DNA of 64,000 bases from Apophysomyces variabilis (GCA_002749535.1 MZZL01000409.1:1284604-1348603); one strand, 5' to 3'; numbered from the stretch's first letter, positions 23,550 to 36,978 are shown. Made by a program: numbers and translations. Notes: generated by a model not told the origin, from the letters alone.

Positions 23550-24941
23550 ACGTTTCAAGGTGGAGGTGGAAGAGGTGGAGGGTGTGGTATTGCTCTTATC
23601 GTGATCATTATTATTATTGTTGCTGGCTTTTTGGTGAATTCTTTTAACAACAGGTTCCCAGCATGTATTTTCTTTTCCCTGTGCAAAGACAGTAAGCAGT
23701 TGTTGTCAACTTCCATTTTATTTTTATTTTTCCAAACTTACCAGAAAAACATTCGTTAGTTTTGCCGACTGAAAAAGAAACATTTCGTCCATGAGCTTTT
23801 AATCGTATCAATTGTTGCCGATTGATCAGTTTCTTCCACGATGTAGTCTGCCAGTCGTTCAATAACATCTTGCATAGGTATTTCATCTGTATTTTCGGCA
23901 AGTTTGAGAAGTGCAGGGCATATCACTAATTCATAAATGTTTCCCGTGGTTGTATTTTTTTTGTGTCATTTATTCTTACAACAAAGCAACACCTTCTTTA
24001 TGAAGAGGATTAATGTCAGATTCGGACGTTGACATGGTGACAACAACAGAGACACGCAACAAAAATAATTTTTTTTTGCCTCCGGCTTATGGAAGGTTCT
24101 TTTTTATTGTCATTAGTTGATGACCTTGCTGGTTCCGCCCGCGTAAGTGTTAATCTCGTAATACTTTGTATGTGTGTGTGCATATGGGTTTTATTGCCAT
24201 TACTAACTCGTAACCTTTGTTGACGAACATTGTGAAAAACGCGGCAGTCAAACTTGATAATATCCACATCGTAGGCAATAACATCAATAGTAAGTACTCT
24301 CATAAAGAAAAACTTGATCATCCAAATTCGATAAACTCAATGCTCACTGCGTTCATTCAATTTGAAGGTGAAGAAATCAGTCTCATGGACATGGATTCCC
24401 CAATGGGATATGTTACAAGGATTCGACGCCTAAATGAAATACCATACCCATCCAGCAGTGATAAGTAGATTACATATATGATTCCTTTATTGCAGCTGTC
24501 TGCGTTGGAAGACACGCTCGACATCATCCACTACACTCCTCGATCCCTTACTGTCTTAAATCGTCCTTCTGCCCGCCCTTTCTTGCCACCTTGCTTTTTG
24601 CCATCCTCATTGGCATCTTCATTATTTTAAAAAACAAAAAAATCAAATATAATTAGCCCTTTTTATGCAGAATATCCTTACTTCTCTTATTTTGTCAGTG
24701 GTTCTTTTTTTTCTTTTGTTTTTGTTGCATATAAATACCCTTGGACCATTTTGTTAATGTCAATATTTTTTGTCCCTTTTTTCAGACTTTTCTATGTTGT
24801 CTAGGATCTTGCTTCATTTGCGGTTGCCATCCCAAAGTTCCCAAATGGAGAACGATCAGCCGAATTTGATATAAAAACTGTTCGATTAAAATAATTAAAA
24901 AATTGCTCTCATTTATATATCGTTAGAGAATCAATGTTACA
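23550..24941. other. Intergenic DNA between two transposon relics
   Basis: Just after the Fanzor pseudogene, about 23561-23660, one frame reads a Gly-rich patch then a 20-residue hydrophobic run, without a start. A second frame, 24217-24468, starts at TTG and ends MGYVTRIRRLNEIPYPSSSDK; it looks protein-like but has no ATG and I do not recognise it. No complete gene can be supported. Confidence 0.35.
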
Positions 24942-26096
24942 TCACAATGATTCTGCGTTACGACAGCTGTCTAAACATCTATGAGAATGGGAAACAAATC
25001 CTTCAAAATCACTCAATTTCAAGCTATTCGATGCCTCGCTGATTCGTGTCATCAGCATCTCACTATCCAGGAATCTGTTGCGTTTTACTTTACTTTCGAC
25101 AACAGACCAAAATTGTTCAATAGGAATCAAGTTCAATTGAGTATAAGGGAAATAAGCACATCGGTATCCTCGAGATTCATTATACCTAGAAATAGTCCCA
25201 GCCTTATGAATACGAGCGTTATCCATAGCTAAATAATGTCCTTTCATATTGTCAAACTTATCCATTTCATCCATTGTAGCCTTAAGGAAACTAAGATATT
25301 GACCAGTGGCAGTTCCTTTGTAAATAAACTTCAGAAGCTTTTGTTCGCTTTCTTTTTCTCGTTGATGCTTGTGGAAGTCTCAAGTTGCATTGAATTAGAC
25401 CAGATGCAGAGATTGTACCCAGAATAGTAGTCCTTTTTGCTCTTGTTTTTGGGACAGTTACTACTGCAAGAGATACTTTTTTTGACCAGGCCATTCTACG
25501 CTTCATATTAATATGGAAAGCAGACTCATCAAGAAACACACAGTTTTTTCTATAGTCCATGTCAGTCTTATCCCACTTGCGCACCCAATCAAACCACTCT
25601 TGGATCTTGGCTTTACTATTCCTATCAACGGGATGAAGCTTGGCTTTTCTCAAAGTTAAGTTAAGTTACATTCATTCTTTCACAAATCGATGAACTGTTG
25701 TTTTGGATACTCGGATTCTTTCAAATCTTTGACGCAATTTTTCCATCAATTGCTCTAGTACAATTGACGCATTCTCGTCAACCCATTCTAAGATAACTCT
25801 CTTATGTTCATCGCAGAGGTTGCGAGGACGACCAGAGCTTTTACTCTTTTCAATATGCTATCAGGATCTTTTTCATATTGCAACACCCATCTTTGCGCTG
25901 AGCGTACATGAATGACCAATTGCTCCGCAGCGGCTGAAGCACTCAAAACCTTCTCAAACATTAGTTTGAAGAATCTAACTTTATCTTGACCCGTATAAAC
26001 TGTGTAATCTCGTTTAGCATTTGGTTCTCTCATATGAACATCTTTACTCCGCGGTTCTTCCACATGCGTAACAACAGACTCATAATGGTAATTCAC
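24942..26096 (-). pseudogene. Tc1/mariner-type transposase, decayed
   Basis: Three consecutive minus-strand frames in different phases read one DDE transposase. 26096-25788 is the N-terminal DNA-binding part (SAAAEQLVIHVRSAQRWV resembles helix-turn-helix). 25653-25291 carries the first catalytic Asp in FLDESAFHINMKR and WSKK. 25274-24942 carries the second Asp in LAMDNARIHKA and the acidic third residue in YTQLNLIPIEQFWS. Frame changes at about 25280 and between 25653 and 25788 show it is inactive. I could not define terminal inverted repeats. IS630/Tc1/mariner elements are common in fungal genomes. Confidence 0.85.
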
Positions 26097-26566
26097 GCTT
26101 CTCTAGTACGAATTTTACTTCCATAAGAGGCCAAAAATGCGCTAAAAGTAAAAAAATTAAATCACAAAGCCTATTTTAACTTACATTCAACTTGGTCCTC
26201 CAATGTACGCAAAACTGGTTAGTCCAGCATAAAATATACACTCATAGTTAGTAAATGGAAAGAATTAATTCATGTCTTCTTTACTTTACCCCCGAAGGGC
26301 ATTCTGCTGTTCATTGTGGGCATGAACGATCAATAAAAGAAAGAAAAAAAAATCCGGGAATGGACATCCGACACAGAACTCACCCACTCTACCGCTTGAG
26401 AGTGTTTTGCTTGCCTGTGCCGTCGGACTACGGGAAGAAACTAAGTCAGGAATCCTGAACTGCTTTGTTGTCTTCGCTTTGCTGGATTTTGCCTATGTAC
26501 GAAACCACTCTTATGTTTCAAGTTGTCCTGAATGCTCGGAAGCATATGTTGTCCATGCTTTCAAAG
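26097..26566. other. Flank between transposase relic and dispersed repeat
   Basis: Short frames only. A frame at 26407-26619 with SSCPECSEAYVV runs into the repeat, but there is no supportable gene. Confidence 0.35.
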
Positions 26567-27357
26567 TCAGACATTTGCGCCAATTGACAAGAAAAGATTG
26601 TGCAATAAGAGGAATGTAACGTATAGTGTTCAATATCTATTGTGTCCTAAAGCTAGATGTCTGCATAATAGTAACAGCATTCAATGTTCTCGTACCTTGT
26701 TTCACCCAATGCTTCTTTTGAAAGGTGCCTTGTGCATACTTTTTGTTCAAAGTTTTGTTAATTTTCTGGAAGATATCACATCAGTAAGCGATATTTATGC
26801 AGTGGTCGGAAATTAGCTTTATTGAGAGTCCAGCATGCTATTCCGTATTCTTCCAATTTCATAGTTGGAAGATTTGTTTTTCTAGTGGAATTTTGTGGTC
26901 CAATAAATCCTTTACTTAGTAGATACTTTTGTCACACATCGGATTGATAAGCGTACCAATACATAACATGATTGAAGATGCAATAAGAGATTAGCTAAAA
27001 GAAAGGTCGAAAGGCGACAACACGTCGTCTTATCAATGAAGGAGCGCGCCATGGTATATCGTGCTAAAGTTGGGGTAATCGCACAAGTAGGGAAATTGTA
27101 GTCATTCAATGTCATGAAACAAAGCTGCCTCAAAGAATCTAAGAGGAACTGAAAGCACAGTATGAAGAAGCAGAACCATGGTCTAATCGCAATGTCACAT
27201 ACGGATGGGATGATTATATGTTTGAATTGACAAGTGTTACACGCATAAACTAACCAAGAATTTTGACCATCCATCAATAATTGAAAGGCCACATACTCTT
27301 TACTCGTTATCAATCCATGCTACCGTAGTAGGCATTACCGACCAGCTTACGCATTGC
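26567..27357 (+). repeat. Dispersed repeat, copy A
   Basis: About 790 bases match 60564-61363 in the same orientation, with many substitutions and small indels. The first 90 codons on the plus strand stay open in both copies (shared CNKRNVTYSVQYLL and SRTLFHPM), as do parts of other frames. The shared open part could be the worn C-terminal zinc ribbon of a TnpB-like protein, with SRTL where an Arg-Asp motif would be, but this is weak. It is probably an old transposable element. Confidence 0.6.
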
Positions 27358-28016
27358 TTCTTAACCAACGCGAACACAGTCCTAAGCAAATATAAATTGC
27401 AAGAATGACACATATACATTACAAAAACATGTACCTTCGCATTACAAGTCAAGAAGTTGATAATTAGTCTTCTTTTCCCATGTCAAGATCGAATCCCACA
27501 TGCAGGATATAAACTGTAAGCGATTTAGTTTTACTATCAGGAAATAGTACAAAGAATCCTTGGAAAAGTAACTTCTATCTTCAAACACTAGGAAACTTAT
27601 CAAATGGAGAAGGCGACTACATATTCTCGGTTCAATTTGAAGGAAGATGAAGATATAGATTATCCATTGATATACAGACAAACTAAACACAATACAAGAT
27701 GAAAAAAATGGAAGGGCTCCGATATTAGGACTGGAGACTGGGAGGCGAATTTGATCAGACATGTTTCTTTCGAGCACCCGTTACAGGCTGTACAAACTTT
27801 TAAGTAGCAGTGAGGAATCATTGCTGTTTCACTTTCCAGTTTACTTATGCATTGTATTATCTGAACGATAGAGAAGCGAGGAAGAATGGCACGACCAATT
27901 AATCTTCGTAAGGATCCGCTTATACACGTGTTTTTCTTGCAGGACGGAGTTTGATCCATATCCATTCAATGGCTGGTGCACAAACTGGCACTATCTTCGC
28001 CTACGCGTAGATCGTT
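27358..28016. other. Intergenic DNA before GEMIN5
   Basis: A 101-codon minus-strand frame (27965-27660) points away from GEMIN5 and a 111-codon frame overlaps it; neither has recognisable motifs. TTTTTCTTGCAG at about 27930-27942 could be a 5'-UTR splice acceptor for GEMIN5. Confidence 0.4.
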
Positions 28017-31000
28017 ATGGATCTAAAGGCATATCCTCCATTTCCAAACCTGTATACCCCACATGCAACCGCCGTAACTCCAGATCTTTACGTATACGCC
28101 GCTCGTACGTCCATCGTAGCCCTCGACATACATACAATGGACTTCCGAACGACCTTTACTGCTTCCACGGATCGGATTCAGGCAATTGCTGTTCACGACT
28201 CGATTTGTTATACTGCAGGCACCGAACCTACTATACGCGCGTGGAACTTACTTGATGGGCAACTTTTAGCAACTATTCAATGCCATAAGACCGAAGTGAC
28301 CGTCCTCCGTTGTATACGTAACGGAACGGTACTTATATCTGGAGACAAGTCCGGCAGAGTCGTCCTACAAGAGATTGGAGGATCTATACAGACAACACAT
28401 GCAAAAGTTCATGCAGAAGTTAAGGCAATTGCCCCAGTTGTGTTTATGGATAGAAATTATATCGCAGTCGGGTAAGACCAAGCTATAACTGGATCCTTAT
28501 TTCAACTGATTTCTGTTCTTTACAGATATTCCAATGGCATGATTCTAGTACTACTAATAGATCAGGACCTTAAGCTTACCCTTCAGCACCAGATAATTAC
28601 TGGAAATGATCCTATACTTTCATTAGACTGGCAACATCTGACAGAAGAAGCATCTTGGCCACTACTTGCATCAAGTAGTCAGAATGCCAAAAGCGCAGTA
28701 GTGTGGTGCGTACCCGAGGAGATGCAGTACTGCGAAATTAGATTGCCGAATCCTGCAGCTAAATGGACAGAACAACAGAAGATAACTCTATGGGTCCTTG
28801 TATCGTGGTCCCCAATACAACCGACACGTATTTATCTAACTTCCTATATGTAAGTAGTTTTTGTTTCGTTTATCCGTCACTAAACTGGAAAATTCAGCGG
28901 TGGTATTCTCTGCTACGATATTAGCAAGCCAAACTATGCAAAGCAATTGAGTAGCGAGCGTTTAAATGAAAGACATTCACGAATCGTATTCAGCTTGATA
29001 TGGGATCGATCTGGTCGTTACACATTTACAACTTCACTGGATAAACAAATCATTAAGTGGGATATGAACACGCGAGATAGTGTGACACAAATACGGACAC
29101 ACTCTGGTTTTCCGTTCAGTATTGATATTGCACCATTGTCTCCTGGACAGGCAGCTATTGGATATGGTGATTGCAATATCAAATTGTGGAATTTCTCAGA
29201 GGAGAGTAACGTAGTTACCAGCGAAAAAATGCACGATTTCTATCAGTCAACTGTTTTATGGAAAGGGCTTCATGGTCAAATAGAGCAGGTACATTGCATA
29301 TAGCATAACTCTTTATTATAATTATATTAACGTATCATGTTACATGTTTATTTAGGTAAAATGGCACCCTGCAAAAGAAGGGATTTTGGCATATAGCACC
29401 GAATATGGACATATTGGCATGTACGATATCCATCGTGGCAAATGCCAACAATACAAGTCCTATCACAAGAAAGGTGGTGCTCCATCCATCGCTTGGATTA
29501 CAAGATCCGGTGTGGATAGTCTATTGAGTTGTGGAAACGATGGAAATCTATACTTGCACGACGTGGATCGGCCTTCACAGAATGCTGCCGATCTGGATCT
29601 GTTAATCAGAGAGTCGAATCCATTGTGGTATGAGACCATTGATTCCAAGCCGAACACGAAAAGATGCTTTGTTGCCATTGACGATATGAATCAGTTTATT
29701 GCTCTCGGAAATTCTGATGGCGTAGTTGAAGTGTATATTGCAGATAGCTTAAACTTGGTTTACACGTCAAATTTCCATCGGCAGAAGATAAGCTCTATGT
29801 CCTGGAAAAGTAAGAGTGAGCAATCCAATATGAGATACTGGTAGTCTAAATTCTCGACGCAGGAAGAGGGGAGGCTGCATGGTTGGCTACAGGATGCTCA
29901 GAGGGACGTGTTGCTGTTCATAACATTGACAAAACTGATTCGAACTTGGAAGCGGCTGGTATAGTGATGAAGCAATGTTAACACAGCTAAACGTGTTTTA
30001 TCTCAGCTATACCCATACCTAACCCCGCACCCTTCCGAGTGTATGAGAAGCATAAGAAAATTATTACCGAGTTAAGATGGAGCTATCATACGGACAAGAT
30101 GTATTTAGCTTCTAGCTCTGCAGATAATTTTGTGTTTGTAAGTAGCTTTCATAAGGACGGACAGTGTGGTATATAACGATTTGCGCGACAGGTATGGGAC
30201 GTTCAGCATCAATCTGAGCCAATCTCGTGTTTCCCTAATCATCGTGGCCGTGTGTTGTGTGTAGCTTGGGGTATCTTGGACAAAGATGTCTTGTTCACTG
30301 GATCCGAGGATCGCTTTGTTTATATGTGGAATTATAACAATTATCCCTACATACAAGGACAAGGTAAGCACGAGCTAAATTCATGACTGATAAATGTAAA
30401 CTGTTTTCTGGCAGAGAAGCAGCTACTGTTGGCAGATAAAGACAAGGCCAATCTTAAGACTCATTCAGAGCTAGCGAAGACAGAGTCGACTACAATGACC
30501 AAGAGAGCATTAAACCAAGCAGCGAATAAACCGCGAAAAAAGCAAAAATCAGGTTTGAAGGCTAGGTTAATGCATTTTACCCAGGAATATGAGCGCACGA
30601 GTCGGCAAGATGCACAGCAGCGGCGATGTCTTCGTATTGCGGCATCGTTGTTTGGAGGGAAGCCAGAAGACACGGTTCAATACGTTAGCAGTCAATTACC
30701 TGAAAAGTATCATGATGCAACTGTAAAAAAATATGTGAATTCCTCAGGAACCGAAGAAGATCAGGAAAAGTACCTGGATCTTCTATTCGGTACCAAGAAT
30801 GATATTCGTACATTAGTCGGTCTTGAAGGTGCAACAGAAGGCACAACTTAAAGACTTGAGAACGCTAAGTCAAATGTAGTTGATAGGTTCCAGCAAAGAC
30901 CTTCCAATCAGTCCTACGAATCCGAGGAAATGAATTCTCAAGGTCCTGACTTGAAATTAGCTTTGGACATCATGCGAAGCCAGTTTTCTACCTTTGATGA

Positions 31001-31754
31001 CTATCTTAACGAGCCAAATCCATGTATTACCGATTGGATAGCCCTTGCACTGAGTCCTACCGGTATGACGTTGTGTTCTGGAATCTTTCTATTAAGTTTT
31101 TACTATGGTTTCTAAAGCTGGAAAGGAGACGTGGTTGCGGATGATGGAAGCACAAGCAAAAAAACTCTGTAGCGCACGGCAATACAACATGGCGGCCACG
31201 TGTTACACAGCATGTTCAAAGATCTACGAAGCCATTAATGTCTATCGCCATGCGCAAATGTACAGGTACTTAGGTTAAACATGTCTACAGCACTTCAAGG
31301 TGTGCTTATAATCCATGTTATAGAGAGGCAATTGTGTTGGCAAAACTTCGACTACCAGCATCTTGTTCCACAATACAAGAGTTATTTGCAGAATGGGCTG
31401 AATCGGTACAGGCCACAGAAGAAGAGCTTGCTGCCATGTGGTAAGATAACATACATATTTCCGTGTGTTGTCTGGAGAATTGCGCGAGTCTTAAATTATG
31501 TTTGTACCATTAGCTTTTTACATTGTCAGCTTCCAGGATCGAAGGCGAATGCCATAAACTTGTTAGCTCGACGTGACAAGGAGTCGAGTTTGTTCTATGC
31601 AGCATGCCTAGCCCATTTGTTGAAGGATAGTTCCTTGGAAACCCGTTTAACAAATTGGAAGAGAGCGGTCATGAATAGACAAGAACAGAAGCAAAGTGTG
31701 GCTTTATTGTCAGAGACAGGTCAGGATACTAAAAGTTTAGAAGATACGATATGA
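28017..31754 (+). CDS. GEMIN5: Gem-associated protein 5 (GEMIN5-like WD40 protein)
   Basis: In animals GEMIN5 is the SMN-complex subunit that recognises snRNAs through its WD40 repeats. Twelve exons: 28017-28471, 28526-28849, 28898-29288, 29356-29809, 29863-29958, 30007-30137, 30192-30363, 30415-30828, 30880-31062, 31118-31265, 31324-31440 and 31514-31754; introns mostly 48-73 bp; 1041 residues. The N-terminal two thirds are WD40 blades (SRIVFSLIWDRSGRYTF, VKWHPAKEGILAYST, HRGRVLCVAWGILDKD, FTGSEDRFVYMWN). A Lys-rich linker and the conserved LLFGTKNDIRTLVGLE segment follow, then the helical repeat region (ARQYNMAATCYTACSKIYEAI, LFAEWAES). It is shorter than the human protein at the C-terminus. 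The intron at 30829-30879 is 51 bp and hides an in-frame TAA. Confidence 0.85.
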
Positions 31755-34700
31755 TGATGCCTATAATTGATAATCCCCTAGCATATGAGACCTAGTTTGT
31801 AAGTACCAAGTTTGTTCAACTGATTATACATTATTCTATGTCATTATTTATATGATGGTTAAAACGTAGTGAGGCCTGTTTAATGAACCATATACTGTAC
31901 CCTTCTGGTTCGGGCTCATCAGCTAATTAAAATTGTTCTGGCGTTATCTTTTACCCACACGGAACGATGATAACTTGCTTTTTAAAGTCAGAAAGAAAAA
32001 GAAACGAATATCACTGCTCTTCTATCGGTTTTGGGAAAACGTTTCAAAATTATTTGGATCTCCGGTAATCACTGTTGGGTTAGGAAACAGCTTGTCGCTA
32101 GTACGATTCGTCAAGTCATGAATTTTCAAATTCAAAGCCATGCTTTATACTACTTACAGATAAGCTGGAGTCCATATTTGTATTTCTTGATTTATCGTCA
32201 AGAAAATATGCAATGACAATTGTTATTGTGGTTAGAAAGAATGGCCTACTATGTCTTCGGAAAACTACACGCCATACCTTTGGGTTGGCGGTGCACAGAC
32301 CAAGCTAAAGAAACATTAGCCGTTCGGACTTTGGCCACCGGGATAGATATCATCCTCTTGATGTTGCTGGTAGCACAGCGCGGAAAAAAATTGAAGTCAT
32401 GCATTACATTCGGCACCTGGATCGTCTGATATCGGAGGCCGAGTTATCCGATCGACAAAGAGAGACACAGAGAAAGAGAAAAAGCGGGTGAGTGTTACTC
32501 ACGTGCAAAACGCAATGACTACATAAATTATCCTTGTCATAACCATGGCGTCCGACATGCTTTTGAGTTAGGGAGGTAAAGCATTTAGTTATACAGAAAA
32601 ATCATTATGAATAGCTTTGTTTAAACATTTTATACAGGAAGAAAACAATTGAAGAGGAGAAAAACATTGACGGGAATTAAGAATGAAGTGGATAAAGGAG
32701 CGACAATTAGAAAGATAATACATTATAACCAAGCAGAAACCTTCGTGAACATGGCAACCCCATACTGAAAGGCGGTTTTACATGACAATGACACCATTGT
32801 GAGCATTACGATATCTAGAAGAAGATATTGATTAATAATCAGCATTTCTGCAAAGGGTTTCTCAGCGCGTACTGAATAGCATTTTCTCCCATGGTTCCAT
32901 TACGTAGACTGCTGTGAGGAGTTCATACTGAAAGACTTTCGTGTGAATGTACTTGGAAATAGAGGAAGACATGCTCACTAATGGAGGTTTTTAAATTTGC
33001 TAAAGTGGTCTTTTATATCAAGAGGGAGGGCGATCTCTCCGCGTTGAAACATTGCTAACAACTTTTTTGACAACGGTAGAATCTTGTTCCGTTCCGAATT
33101 TGACCAGGGACAACCGTTCGGAGAAACTGGACCATTTCCTCTTCTGCTGATTGGATGCGGACATGTACCACGCAACATAATGAACCCTAACCTAAAATGA
33201 TATTGTCGGCGGTTTCTGACATATGAAGTTATCTGGCCCTGTGAGGAAAACATGGGTGGCTCGCTTATAGATCTATGGTTTGACGTTGTCTGCAATGCTA
33301 CACTTACCCTACAATGCAAAATCTGACGTGTTATACTTGTGAATTTGTGGCACAATAGGTAATAGAATAAGCAGTTTGCAAACATGAAATATCGATTGAT
33401 GAATTACCATATCTTCCGTATAAACAACACCTCTACCTGTCTTGTCAGAGCAGAAAACGCGTCCGCTTGTGAAAAGGATTTGCCATTTTCCTCGTCATAT
33501 ACATCATCGCAAAAATGCTTTAGCTAAGGCGAGACTCTGCCGAGATATATATGGTACGAATGGACCGTCTTTTAGTAGGAGACCTAAACAACCTGATGTC
33601 ATTGATTTCATAAAGAATGCTATTTAATTCCATAGCTTGCTAACTGAGGCACATCATTCCAAGAATTAACGGGACAGGCAGTTTTGTAAGTGAAGTTGTC
33701 AATAAATATGACAGAGCCGGAGGGACCTTCTGCTTCAACGCTATATTAGTATATGTGATCGACAGGAAGATATTATTGATAAAGCCCAACATTGGGTGAT
33801 TTCTTTGCTCCCACCCTATTAGACTGTTTTTTTTGCGCGTAGATTCATCATATCGTGCCGCAATGGGCGGTCCCACAGAAGAAAAAGGAAGATTAATTAT
33901 ACTAAACTATGGAGATTGCGAGAGGTTTTCTGCTTAAACGCATCGAAGTGACGGAATTGTATTTGCGAAGACCCGCGAAGGGCGAAAACGATGTTAATCA
34001 AAGACGAAAGCCCAATAAGATTGCCACATGGTGGTGACAGAGCTAGCAGCAAAGGAATAAAAGCCGATAGTAGCATGTTGTTGCAGCGCCAAAGGGCTCG
34101 AGTTAACGGAGAACAAGTCATGCAAGGTGAGATGTCGTGGGTTGAAGAGAAATAGGCGTACGAAAGCCGACCAGACGGGCTGATTGGAGGAACAGGACCA
34201 TAAGAGGTTTCTCTGGATTCCACTAAACCATATGTAGGACAATTGGCTGTTTCAAAGCGTGTCGGAGTAAATGAAGAGCTGACAATTGTGACAGCCGGAA
34301 CGTTCGGGAAGACAAAGAGGAGAGGCAGAAGCCAAAGCCAAATAGAGGGTTAATGGCTTTAGTGAAGTCAAGCTTTGGAGTAGAAATGCCAATACTACGG
34401 AGTCGGTTCTCAAAAGAAAAAAAGGCGCATCACCTAACTCTATGGTTCTAAGAAAAGCTTTGGCTTTGTTTCTTTGCCGGCCTCGTTCATATTGTGTTTG
34501 GATGTATAGACAGCCAATTACTGGATTATGCATATATATCCCTTTAACTAGTCATTTCTTCAAATTATATGGTAGAAAGGGATGAGTGCAGCTAGTAATT
34601 GAGAAGATGTTGAATCGAAGGTAGTTCTTTGAACGTGAAGTAGTTAAAAGCTGACCGTTGAGCCCGTAGGTGCGAAGCATCGATAGCCCAGCGGAATCAA

Positions 34701-35897
34701 CGCTGCATGCTACCTATTTGTCTGCAATCGTCATGGTGACCTTTTGTAGTAGTAGATGTGTTGTCTTCCAAGGTATCACCCCATATATGTTTTGACTATA
34801 GTAGATATATTCACAGAATGGACCGGCTGACGAAATAAGGTGATCAACGCCAAAAAATCCGCAGTTCGCTCACATACACACCCTGTTCCGAATCAACTCC
34901 AGATACAGCAATCTGCTAGCAAGTATATTCATGCAGGCGGCATGCAAGTTTAAATTACCCTGTAGCACAGTAAGTCTGATTAATTCAAATATAGCCCAAA
35001 CGGGCAATTTTGCCAGTTGGTTTAACGCAAGGAATATTTGAAAATTCTTACAGAATCAATTATATTGTGTGATATTTTAGGAACAGGACAGGAATGCTTA
35101 GGATGCGCATTTGCAATCCTAATCACGTTAGTCCCACTGCTTCTCATTTTTATTAGATGAGTCGACAATAGATGCAATCACAAGCTTTGTCTCATTTGCT
35201 AAGCCTTTTTATCGAATTGTTCAAGACACTGTTGCCGTAAGCACAGGCTGCATTTACTAGCAGCATAAATTGCCTTTAACGAAGAATGGCATCTCTATAT
35301 TGAGAATCGGATGATGAATCCATACGTAGATATAGCAAGATACTTAACAGTTAGATAGATTGGATGCTTTCTGCGAAGAATTCAGACATTTGCGAGTGGC
35401 TGCTACCCACTATTTATCGCAATTTCTGATATTGATAGGGGTTTCTTATTCTCAAGAAGACAAAGCCTGTGTAACAATAACAGTTTCTCTGCCACTATTT
35501 TTAATGCGGATTGAACGGGAAGAGCTGGCTTCAGTAGATATTTTTCCGATGCAGTGTTTGATCATAACAAAGAAAAGAAATTCAGGAAGGAATTTCGGTA
35601 TGCCGGTGGTATTTACGTAGATAAGAGATTGATTCTTGGCTTCTTCATGTGATGTCCCGAATCCAAGGCGATGGAAGCGTTTGTTCTGAGCAATACCAAT
35701 GGTAAGACTTGGTTCATGCCCGATCCGCGTTTGGGATGCCGAAAACTCGTTTTGCTGGGAACATGGCATCTTTTCATCCAACGCCACGAAAGTCACAGCT
35801 TAACCGGTGACCAGCTCTGTGACTGAGCCAAAAATTGCTGCAAGATACCTTCGGTATTATCTGAAAGCCAAACCCATCATTCCGAAATATATCCTTC
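31755..35897. other. Gene-poor 4-kb stretch with decayed frames
   Basis: No complete gene. Fragments noted: a plus-strand frame at about 32020-32120 with GSPVITVGLGNSL that loosely recalls the RuvC-II strand of TnpB-like proteins; a charged frame near 32380-32490 ending in EAELSDRQRETQRKRKSG; a 135-codon minus frame at 32978-33385; a basic plus frame at 33442-33627; and overlapping frames at 33897-34533. None can be joined into a gene, and I treat the region as worn mobile DNA or spacer. RRP40's promoter must lie at its right end. Confidence 0.4.
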
Positions 35898-36706
35898 ATG
35901 GAAACTGACCAAGCAGAACTACGTGTCGTTCTTCCTGGCGATGTAATCCCAGTCAACAATGATCCTCTTATACTTGGACCAGGACTACGACAGGACGGAG
36001 AAAACGTAGTGGCAACCAAAGCTGGTCTGCTCAGGCACATGGAAGCAGGCAATCGGTGGTGGATTGAAAGCAATCAACGACGAGTTGAGCATTACTTTAG
36101 TTAGTCGAAGCGAATTGTTGACACATTTCCTTTTTGTATATGGTTTAGTACATTGCAGCACCGGGTGAATCTGTGTTGGGCACTGTCACTGCACGGTTAG
36201 GCGAGTATTATCGCGTTGAAATCGGCACGGCACATACTGCAGTTTTGCCGGCGTTAGCCTTTGAAGGAGCGACGAAAAGAAACAGACCAAATCTTGCATT
36301 ACGGTCGTTGGTGTATTGCCGTGTAGCCATGGCTAATCGTGATATGGAGGCTGAACTAGAATGTGTAAATCCAACAACAGGAAAAGCGGACGGATTTGGC
36401 GAGCTGCAAGGAGGTTATGTTATCAAGTGTTCCTTAGGACTCTGTCGAAAGTAATGATTGCAGTCGGACCTATCATAGAAGTCATCTAATTGCCTTATTA
36501 GATTGCTTAATCCTTCTACACCGATTCTGACATTTCTGGGCGAACACTTTCCATTTGAAATGGCGGTAGGCATGAACGGGCGCGTGTGGATAAACTCAAA
36601 TAGCCACAAGGATACCATCCTTATTTCCAATGCCATACAAAACTCAGAATATCTGAGCATAGAAGAATGTAAAGCAATGGTAGAAGGACTCCTGAACAAA
36701 GCATGA
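35898..36706 (+). CDS. RRP40: Exosome complex component RRP40
   Basis: S1/KH cap protein of the RNA exosome, acting in 3'-end processing and decay of rRNA and other RNAs in nucleus and cytoplasm. Exons are 35898-36083, 36149-36450 and 36502-36706 (introns 65 and 51 bp); 230 residues, usual for the family. The N-terminal domain has VVLPGDVIPV and LGPGLR, then VVATKAGLLR. The S1 domain has GTVTARLGEYYRVEIG and the signature HTAVLPALAFEGATKRNRPN. The KH domain includes LGEHFPFEMAVGMNGRVWI. The first donor is the less usual GTTGAG but rebuilds the expected NQRRYIAAPGES. It converges with SNF5, the stops being 273 bp apart. Confidence 0.95.
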
Positions 36707-36978
36707 TCATAACAATAAACCATTTCAAATTGTACATATGTCGCTTTGCATAGAAATCATACGACACTAAAATCATGCATTCCTTTGCAATGTTTTGCTT
36801 ATGTGACAGTTGTAAACAATTAAATATTTCAATGAAGATATTTGTAGATTCACCCGTGTCCATCGATGTATTCAACTAAAGTAATCCATAAGTTACACAA
36901 CAATCCAGGTTGCATATGGTTTCCATTATAGACTCTATCAGGCCTTCCCAATTGGTTTTAATCGGTTTTGATTATGAC

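Noticed and set aside
32000..32500. Possible further Fanzor relic (GSPVITVGLGNSL and a charged tail)
   Set aside because: Only one weak beta-strand-like match and no catalytic or zinc motif; kept as a note within the gene-poor stretch.
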